Assembly: GCA_016793505.1 (NCBI GenBank)
Contig: JAEULW010000255.1
Coordinates: 27,886-91,885, forward strand
Direction of reading: 5' to 3'
Length of the DNA stretch: 64,000 bases
DNA from: Methylobacteriaceae bacterium
Lineage (GTDB): Bacteria > Pseudomonadota > Alphaproteobacteria > Rhizobiales > Beijerinckiaceae
Below, one piece after another: positions 59,045 to 64,000 of this stretch (position 1 is the stretch's first letter; the number at the start of each line of letters is the position of its first letter). Under the pieces are notes generated by a model, which saw nothing but the letters and a program-made list of their open reading frames with translations, was not told the DNA's origin and did not search any database. A program made the position numbers and the translations under genes.

Positions 59045-60364
59045 CGTCGATCGGCCGCCGGGCGGCGGGCCGCGCCGCTTCAACCGCTGCGCCAGATGCG
59101 CGAGCAGCGCCGGCCAGAGCGAGGCGTCGCCGCCCCTGCCCTTTTCGGTCAGCGCGCGCAGATAGCCGCCGGGCGAGCGGATCGCCGGCGAGCCGTTGAC
59201 AGTGACGCTGTCCGCCCCGCCCGGCCCGGCCCGGCGCTCGGCTTCCGACGAATGCTCGCTGCGCTGCAGGATGAAGGCGACCGCGAGCCCTGCCTGCCGC
59301 TCGCCGAGCGCCGCGACGGCCTTCCGCCAGGCGTCGGGGCTGATGCCGAGCATCGGCCGCACAAGCCGGGCCGCGGCGATGAAATCGGCCCAGTCCCGGA
59401 TCTGCGGGGTGGCGAAGTGATAGTCGGCGATGTCGCGACAGGCGTCGAGCGCTACCGCCAGAGGCGGCTCGCCGCCGGTCTGGGAGGATGCGGCCTCGCC
59501 CCCTGCTGTTTTGGAAGCGGGTTCAAGTTCGGATGTGTCGTCTGGCTTTGAATTTGTCTTGTGGCGATCGGATTGAGCGGCATCGGCGTCTGAATTCTGG
59601 GTCAGGATCGCCTGTTCGAGGCGGGTCGCGACCTCGCGCTGCAGATCGGCGAGGCCGGCCTCGACGCCGTCGACTGCGGCGAGGCGGCGCAGCGGCCGGC
59701 ACAGGTCGAGAAAGGCGCGCCGCAATTCGTCCCACGGACCGGGGAGATTTTCGTCGAGCGCGAAGGCGAGGCGCTTGGACAGGTCGCGGCGCAGCAGGGT
59801 GACGCGCTCCTTCAGCCGCCGCTGCGCCCGGCGCTGGCGCTGCAGCGCCTCCAGCGCGGCGTCGAACTCGTCGGCGCGCGCGACCAGCGGGCTGAGGTCG
59901 AAGCCGAAGGCCTGCGCCGGTTCGCCCGACTCGAGGCTGCGGCGCAGGTAGCGTTTGCCGTTGGGGCTGTCGCGCCGGATGATCAGTCCGGCCTCGACCA
60001 GCGCGGCCAGATGCCGGCGCAGCGTCGGCTCCGACATGCCGTTGGCGCGCAGCGCCAGCGCGCGGTTGGACGGGTGGACCACGAGATCGCTGCACGCCCC
60101 CTGCCCGTCCGCTGCGGCGAGCTGCAACGCGGTCTCGGGATGGAAGGTCAGGAGCGCGTTGAGAACGCCGAGCGCCCGGTCCGAGACGCCGAGGACGGCG
60201 CGGATTTCGGTCAGCGTGCGGAACAGCGTCCACTTGTTGACCGCGCCCGCGGCGCGGTCGCAACCGCGCTCGCGGGCGGCCTTCACGCCGATCTGCGCCC
60301 TGATCTGGGCGTGCGTCACCGGTCGCCGTCCGAAGGCGGACGTCGCGATCGCGTCGAGGCTCAT
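59039..60364 (-). CDS. repC: RepC plasmid replication initiator
   Basis: The 441-residue initiator of repABC plasmids has the RP-C N-terminal domain from about residue 15 to 190, including NKWTLFRTLTEIRAVLGVSDRALGVL-like sequence and the recognition helix region NGMSEPTLRRHLAALVEAGL. The C-terminal domain covers about 290-395 (DYHFATPQIRDWADFIAAARLVRPMLGIS-type). A low-complexity linker of AT-rich codons separates them and overlaps the presumed oriV. The start at 60364 has a weak ribosome site (GATGGCATGAAAA), typical of a translationally controlled repC. Expression is limited by the antisense RNA transcribed on the opposite strand just upstream. Confidence 0.95.
   Translation of the reverse strand: MSLDAIATSAFGRRPVTHAQIRAQIGVKAARERGCDRAAGAVNKWTLFRTLTEIRAVLGVSDRALGVLNALLTFHPETALQLAAADGQGACSDLVVHPSNRALALRANGMSEPTLRRHLAALVEAGLIIRRDSPNGKRYLRRSLESGEPAQAFGFDLSPLVARADEFDAALEALQRQRRAQRRLKERVTLLRRDLSKRLAFALDENLPGPWDELRRAFLDLCRPLRRLAAVDGVEAGLADLQREVATRLEQAILTQNSDADAAQSDRHKTNSKPDDTSELEPASKTAGGEAASSQTGGEPPLAVALDACRDIADYHFATPQIRDWADFIAAARLVRPMLGISPDAWRKAVAALGERQAGLAVAFILQRSEHSSEAERRAGPGGADSVTVNGSPAIRSPGGYLRALTEKGRGGDASLWPALLAHLAQRLKRRGPPPGGRSTS
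59500..59605. other. Predicted oriV in AT-rich segment of repC
   Basis: Within the repC linker the base composition shifts to AT-rich (for example GCTGTTTTGGAAGCGG and TTTGAATTTGTCTTGTGG), unlike the rest of the gene. In repABC plasmids the origin is located in such an AT-rich tract inside repC. No iterons were recognised. Identification is by position and composition. Confidence 0.6.
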
Positions 60365-60394
60365 TTTTCATGCCATCGGCAACAGAAACCCGCT

Positions 60395-60407
60395 CGCCGA
60401 AACGGCG
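60395..60407 (-). promoter_or_regulatory. S-element-like hairpin before repC
   Basis: CGCCG-AAA-CGGCG forms a perfect 5-bp stem with a 3-nt loop, ending about 30 bp upstream of the repC ATG. In repABC plasmids a short hairpin at this place (S-element) hides the repC ribosome site when the ctRNA binds. Assignment by position. Confidence 0.55.
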
Positions 60408-60414
60408 CCGATTC

Positions 60415-60443
60415 TTGACAGCGATTCGCGGAAGTGCGATTCT
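60415..60443 (+). promoter_or_regulatory. Promoter of the antisense ctRNA
   Basis: TTGACA (60415-60420) and GATTCT (60438-60443) are separated by 17 bp on the plus strand, opposite to the repABC transcript. The -35 box is perfect. Transcription should begin near 60450. Confidence 0.75.
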
Positions 60444-60449
60444 CAAGGT

Positions 60450-60503
60450 GCGAACTGTGAGAAGGGCTTCCGGACGGAGACGTTTCGGGGGCCTTTTTCT
60501 TTT
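60450..60503 (+). ncRNA. Counter-transcribed RNA (ctRNA, repABC incompatibility RNA)
   Basis: An RNA of about 54 nt is predicted from a TTGACA-17-GATTCT promoter to an intrinsic terminator, in the repB-repC gap on the strand opposite to repABC. Its position, small size and terminator match the ctRNA (incA-type) of other repABC replicons. It pairs with the repC leader and prevents RepC translation, setting copy number and incompatibility. Confidence 0.85.
60465..60503 (+). terminator. Intrinsic terminator of the ctRNA
   Basis: A stem between GGCTTCCGGA and TTTCGGGGGCC (60465-60493, two G-T wobbles) is followed by TTTTTCTTTT. It is one of very few T-tract terminators visible in this window. 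Confidence 0.8.
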
Positions 60504-60527
60504 GCGTCGATGCTCCTGGTTGGCGCT

Positions 60528-61529
60528 TCAGTCTTCCGCCGGACCGTCCTGCGACGTCGCGGCGGCGTGGAACTCCTCGAACAGGCCCGGCAGACGGGCG
60601 GCGAGGAAAGCGGCGAAAGCCTCTCCCTCCGCGCCGGCGAACCGGACTTTCACAGCGCGCCCGCGGGCGCTCACTTCGGCCAGCGACCGGCCGGCCGAAT
60701 CCCTGATGTCCATGGCGGCGCGCGACGCGGCCGTCGCTGCGGGCCGGCGCGCGGCGGCGAAGGCGCGCGCGAAGCGGGCGTCGCTGTCGAGCGCGGCGAA
60801 GCCGGGCGCGGCCGCCGCCGTCATCACGCGCCGCAACGCGCCGCGATCGCGCAACGCTTCGGCGAAGGCCTGCCAGCGTCCGCGCCCGATGCGCGGCGCC
60901 TTGCCGATGCCGCGCGCCAGCTCGTAGGGCACGACATTGGCCACGGCGATCAGCTTGGAGGCCTCCGCCCGGTCGATCGCCAGCGCCTCCTGAATGACGG
61001 CGCGGGGGCGGCCCGCGGTTTCGAGCCGCAGCGCGAAGAAGGCCCGCTCGATGAAGCTCAGATCCTCACGCGCGGCGTTCTCCAGCCCCTGGGCGAGCAC
61101 CAGCGCGTCGTCGTCGAGCGCCCGCACGATGGCCCGCACCGGCCGGCCGAGTTCGCGCGCCGCGCGCACCCGGCGATGGCCATAGGCCGTCTGCCAGCGC
61201 CCCTCGGCGAGCGGCGAGGGGCGCAGCAGCACCGGGATTTCCTGACCGCGCGCGGCGATCGACTGCTTCAGCGCGGCGAAGGCTTCGTCGTCCTGCGCGA
61301 AGCGGTCGGCGAAGGGCGAGGGGTCGATCAGGCCGGCGTCGATCTCGACGACCTGCTCGGCCCCGGCGAGCCGGCCGCGCAGCGCCTCGTTCTCGCGCTC
61401 GATGTCGGAAAACGTGTCCTTCATCGAGCGCACCGCGCCGGCCGCGACGCGCCGGTCCGCGACGTTGTCGGCTGACAACGCCGGGGGCTGGGCGAACAGG
61501 GTGCGGATCGTCTCGGCGCGCTTGCTCAT
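60528..61529 (-). CDS. repB: RepB partition protein (ParB family)
   Basis: The 333-residue ParB-like protein has a ParB/Srx domain from about residue 60 to 155, with TAYGHRRVRAARELG (the GERR-type CTP-binding box as GHRR) near 115, and a DNA-binding region ASKLIAVANVVPYELARGIG near 185. The conserved RepB N-terminus DRRVAAGAVRSMKDTF lies near 25-40. It binds the parS sites at 61464-61479 (inside its own gene) and 61571-61586. GGGAG precedes the ATG at 61529. Works with RepA in segregation and in repression of the operon. Confidence 0.95.
   Translation of the reverse strand: MSKRAETIRTLFAQPPALSADNVADRRVAAGAVRSMKDTFSDIERENEALRGRLAGAEQVVEIDAGLIDPSPFADRFAQDDEAFAALKQSIAARGQEIPVLLRPSPLAEGRWQTAYGHRRVRAARELGRPVRAIVRALDDDALVLAQGLENAAREDLSFIERAFFALRLETAGRPRAVIQEALAIDRAEASKLIAVANVVPYELARGIGKAPRIGRGRWQAFAEALRDRGALRRVMTAAAAPGFAALDSDARFARAFAAARRPAATAASRAAMDIRDSAGRSLAEVSARGRAVKVRFAGAEGEAFAAFLAARLPGLFEEFHAAATSQDGPAED
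61464..61479. promoter_or_regulatory. parS site 1 (inside repB)
   Basis: GTTGTCGGCTGACAAC agrees with the repABC parS consensus GTTNNCNNNNGNNAAC at all fixed positions. It falls in the first codons of repB. Its reverse complement GTTGTCAGCCGACAAC differs from site 2 at one base only. Confidence 0.9.
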
Positions 61530-61570
61530 GGCTGCTGGCTCCCGCGCCGCGGGCCGGGCGCAGCGGCGGC

Positions 61571-61586
61571 GTTGTCAGCGGACAAC
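61571..61586. promoter_or_regulatory. parS site 2 (repA-repB gap)
   Basis: GTTGTCAGCGGACAAC also fits GTTNNCNNNNGNNAAC exactly and lies in the 97-bp gap between repA and repB, a usual place for centromere sites of these plasmids. Confidence 0.93.
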
Positions 61587-61626
61587 AGGCGGCCGCGCAG
61601 GGCCGGCCCGGCCAGTCGGCGGCCCG

Positions 61627-62832
61627 TCATCTTCCCCATACCTTTTTGACAAGGTTGAGTATTTCCTGATTTGCCCCGTTCACCGAATCGAGCGCCCGTT
61701 CATAGGCGGCGCGCCCGACGGCGCCCTTGTCGAGTTCGTAGAGCGACTGTTTGGTGAGGCCGGCGTTGGCGATGGCGGTCGACTTCCACACCGTCGCCCC
61801 GAGCACGTCCTCGCCGAACAGGTTGCGCAGCAGCGCGACGATCTGCGTCTCGGGCACGTCGTTGGGATCGTGCCGGGTGACGACGTAGCGGATGAAATCG
61901 TAGTCGAGCCGCCCGCCCGCCTCCTCGATCACCGCCATGACGTCGGACGTCATCAGCAGGAACTGGCTCATCGAGGCGACGTCGACCATCTGCGGGTGGA
62001 TGGTGACGAGCAGCGCCGTGGCGGCGTTCAGCGCGCCCATGGTGAGATAGCCGAGCTGCGGCGGGCAATCGACGACGACGACGTCGAAATCGGCCTCGAC
62101 CTCGGCGATGGCGCCGGCCACGCGCCGGAAGAACAGGTCGGCGCCGCGCAACGACCGCTCGACCATGGCGCGCGGCGTATGGTGCTCGAACTCCATCAGT
62201 TCGAGATTGCCGGGGACGATCGAGACGCCCTCGAAATAGGTCGGCCGCACCACCTCGCGCATCGGCCGGCGCGCCTCGTCGTAGCGGATCGCGCCGTAGA
62301 GCGTCTCGCCCTCGCCGATGTCGAACTCGGGCTGATAGCCGAACATCGAGGACAGCGAGGCCTGCGGGTCGAGATCGAGCGCCAGCACGCGATAGCCTTC
62401 GAGCGCCAGGAACTGCGACAGATAGAGCGCCGTCGTCGTCTTGGCCGAACCGCCCTTGAAATTGGCGACGGCGACGACCTGCAGCTTGTCGCCGGCGCGT
62501 CGGCGCGGCAGGAAGTCGAGCGCCTCGCGCGGCCGGCTCTGCGCCAGAAAGGCGCGCAGTTCGCCGAGCTGGGCCGGCGTGTAGGAGCGCCGCCCGCCGC
62601 TCGACAGGGCAGGGGAGGGGCCGAGGCCGTCCAGCGACAATTGCCGCAGATAGCCGTCCGACACGCCGAGAAACCGCGCCACCTCGCCGGAGGAGAAGGA
62701 GCGCAGCGCCTTGCGCGAGGTCGGCGCGAACAGCGTCGCGCTCAGCGCCTGCAACTGCCCCGACAGGACCTGCGCATGCCGGCTCAGGCGCGCGACGGCG
62801 CCGGTGGCGGGCAGGGGAGGGGAGCTGTTCAC
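61627..62832 (-). CDS. repA: RepA partition ATPase (ParA family)
   Basis: The 401-residue protein has an N-terminal HTH region (VARFLGVSDGYLRQLSLDGLG near 50-70), the deviant Walker A FKGGSAKTT near 130, LDLDPQASLS near 157 and VVVDCPPQLG (Walker B) near 250. It segregates plasmid copies with RepB and parS, and represses the repABC promoter. The start is a GTG at 62832 without a strong ribosome site. Palindromes at 62849-62870 lie directly before it and could be the operator. Confidence 0.95.
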   Translation of the reverse strand: MNSSPPLPATGAVARLSRHAQVLSGQLQALSATLFAPTSRKALRSFSSGEVARFLGVSDGYLRQLSLDGLGPSPALSSGGRRSYTPAQLGELRAFLAQSRPREALDFLPRRRAGDKLQVVAVANFKGGSAKTTTALYLSQFLALEGYRVLALDLDPQASLSSMFGYQPEFDIGEGETLYGAIRYDEARRPMREVVRPTYFEGVSIVPGNLELMEFEHHTPRAMVERSLRGADLFFRRVAGAIAEVEADFDVVVVDCPPQLGYLTMGALNAATALLVTIHPQMVDVASMSQFLLMTSDVMAVIEEAGGRLDYDFIRYVVTRHDPNDVPETQIVALLRNLFGEDVLGATVWKSTAIANAGLTKQSLYELDKGAVGRAAYERALDSVNGANQEILNLVKKVWGR

Positions 62833-62848
62833 GTCAGACGCTTTCAGG

Positions 62849-62870
62849 CCGTTAAACGGAATTATTCCGT
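62849..62870. promoter_or_regulatory. Overlapping palindromes before repA (candidate RepA/RepB operator)
   Basis: CCGTTAAACGG (62849-62859) and ACGGAATTATTCCGT (62856-62870) are both perfect odd-length palindromes and share four bases. They lie 17-38 bp before the repA GTG, in the 117-bp gap to the acyl-CoA dehydrogenase gene, where the repABC promoter and its operator are expected. Confidence 0.65.
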
Positions 62871-62915
62871 CTGGCCACAGAAAGCCGATTCTGATCGGCG
62901 CGCAAGGAAAATTGG

Positions 62916-62932
62916 GTTAACGAGAGGTTAAC
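62916..62932. repeat. GTTAAC-N5-GTTAAC repeat upstream of repA
   Basis: Two GTTAAC palindromes separated by GAGAG, part of a GGTTAACG direct repeat with an 11-bp period. It resembles parS but the spacing is one base longer than the consensus. It might be an extra binding site for RepB or part of the promoter region. Confidence 0.5.
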
Positions 62933-62949
62933 GCGCGCCTGCACGCTCG

Positions 62950-64000
62950 TCAGACGAAATCGCGGCCGAAGATCTCGCGCGCGATGATCAGCTTCTGAAT
63001 CTGCGGCGTGCCGTCGGCGATCTGCAGGCCGACGGCGTCGCGCAGCCGCTGTTCGATCGGAAAGTCGGTCGTGTAGCCGTAATGGCCGTGCAGGATCAGA
63101 CAGGCGTGGATCGCCTCGGCCGCGATGTCGGGGCCGAGCAGCTTGCACATCGCCGCCTCGCTCGTGTGCGGCAGGCCCTGGTCGCGCAGCCACAGCGTGC
63201 GCAGGCAGAGCCAGCGCGCCGCCTCGATCCTGGCCGACCATTCGGCGATGGGAAACGACACGCCCTGATTGGTCGAGATCGGCCGGCCGAAGGCGGCGCG
63301 GTTCTTCACATAGGCGACCGTTTCCGCGATCGCGGTCCGCGCCGCGCCGAGACATTGCAGGCCGATCAGCGCCCGCGTGTAGTCGAAGGTGCGCATGACG
63401 CGGGCGAAGGCGCCGTTTTCCGGCCCGATCAGGTTTTCGGCCGGCACGCGGACGGCGTCGAGGAACAGCGAGCCGCGGCCGATCGTCCGCGCCCCGAGAT
63501 CGCAATAGGGGGTCCGCGACAGGCCGGGCGAATCGAGCGGCACGAGAAAGGCCGAGACGCCGCGCGCCCCGGCGCCGGGGTCGGTCTTGGCGAAGACGAT
63601 GGCGGCGGCGCCGGCCATCAGGCCGGTCATCCCGGCCTTTTCGCCGGTCAGCACATAGTGCTCGCCCTGGCGCACGGCGCGCGTCGTGATGGCGGCGGCG
63701 TCCGATCCGCAATGCGGTTCGGTGAGCCCGACGCAGAGATAGGCCTCGCCCGCCGCCAGCGGCGGCAGCCACCGCCGCTGGACGGATTCGGCGGCGAACT
63801 GGCGCAGCAGGTCGCCGGCGAAACAGGCGTTGAGCATGCCGTAGCAGATGTTCGGATCCCCCGTGGCGATCGCCTCGACCGCCAGCCCCGCGGTGACGCA
63901 ATCGACGTCCGCGCCGCCGTACGCGGCCGGCACGCGCAGACCGAAGGCGCCGAGCGCGCCGAGTCGGCGCCACAGTCCGGTCGGGAAGGCCGCCGCGCGG
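62950..64000 (-). CDS. Acyl-CoA dehydrogenase family protein (5' end beyond window)
   Basis: At least 349 residues are encoded; the frame is open to the window edge, so the true start lies beyond 64000. Family motifs are visible: GAFGLRVPAAYGGADVD near the left end of the protein, CVGLTEPHCGSDAAA (the FAD/substrate loop), and IADGTPQIQKLIIAREIFG at the C-terminus. It oxidises an acyl-CoA to an enoyl-CoA, passing electrons to ETF. It is separated from repA by 117 bp and on the same strand; no functional link to the replicon is implied. Substrate unknown. Confidence 0.9.
   Translation of the reverse strand, partial: RAAAFPTGLWRRLGALGAFGLRVPAAYGGADVDCVTAGLAVEAIATGDPNICYGMLNACFAGDLLRQFAAESVQRRWLPPLAAGEAYLCVGLTEPHCGSDAAAITTRAVRQGEHYVLTGEKAGMTGLMAGAAAIVFAKTDPGAGARGVSAFLVPLDSPGLSRTPYCDLGARTIGRGSLFLDAVRVPAENLIGPENGAFARVMRTFDYTRALIGLQCLGAARTAIAETVAYVKNRAAFGRPISTNQGVSFPIAEWSARIEAARWLCLRTLWLRDQGLPHTSEAAMCKLLGPDIAAEAIHACLILHGHYGYTTDFPIEQRLRDAVGLQIADGTPQIQKLIIAREIFGRDFV

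Noticed and set aside
62916..62932. Third parS site
   Set aside because: GTTAAC-N5-GTTAAC is one base longer than the GTTNNCNNNNGNNAAC consensus; kept only as a repeat.

Overview
The window is high-GC DNA from an alphaproteobacterium, most likely of the Hyphomicrobiales. A complete repABC replication and partition locus lies near the right end (about 59.0-62.9 kb), and that plasmid type is confined to Alphaproteobacteria. The window is therefore part of a large plasmid or chromid. Coding density is very high: no gene-free stretch exceeds 300 bases, and I saw no rRNA, tRNA, insertion sequence or CRISPR array.

Layout. 0-3.3 kb: a tandem pair of M28-like peptidases (the first cut by the window edge) and an MDR reductase. 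3.3-15.3 kb: a likely 9-gene leftward operon (SDR, split transketolase, TRAP transporter, HyuB-HyuA, M20 peptidase) with a divergent LysR regulator and a candidate LysR box between them. 15.3-23.3 kb: a 7-gene leftward peptide operon (gamma-glutamyltransferase, DUF1028 protein, dipeptide-type ABC transporter). 23.4-28.9 kb: a plasmid-type DUF1612 helix-turn-helix protein, then a molybdenum hydroxylase (FAD, 2Fe-2S and Mo subunits) with a CMD-family protein. 28.9-36.9 kb: a LacI-regulated acyl-CoA cluster holding a CitE-like lyase, LacI, a CoA-transferase, a TauABC-type transporter, a MaoC hydratase and an enoyl-CoA hydratase. Two matching LacI operators were found.

36.9-56.4 kb is an imino/amino-acid-type catabolic island. 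A 9-gene leftward operon carries an ABC importer, a three-subunit FAD/2Fe-2S dehydrogenase of the hydroxyproline/opine dehydrogenase type, a DHDPS-superfamily lyase, a dihydropyrimidinase and an AroE-like protein. Around it lie a shared ABC ATPase, a DUF6282 hydrolase, a GntR/FCD regulator with a second importer, a phosphotriesterase homologue, a second DHDPS homologue, one 959-residue protein that fuses all three dehydrogenase subunits, an M20-like protein and an ornithine-cyclodeaminase homologue. Three divergent promoters in this island share a GTATRC-type motif, which suggests one GntR regulon.

56.5-63 kb is the plasmid backbone: a tyrosine recombinase, a GNAT-DUF1778 toxin-antitoxin pair, a WGR-domain protein, repC, an antisense ctRNA with its terminator, repB and repA. 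Two parS sites and several unusual inverted repeats, possible recombination sites or operators, accompany these genes. A truncated acyl-CoA dehydrogenase closes the window. As a whole the region looks like a catabolic plasmid that imports and breaks down peptides, amides, unusual amino acids and carboxylic acids.
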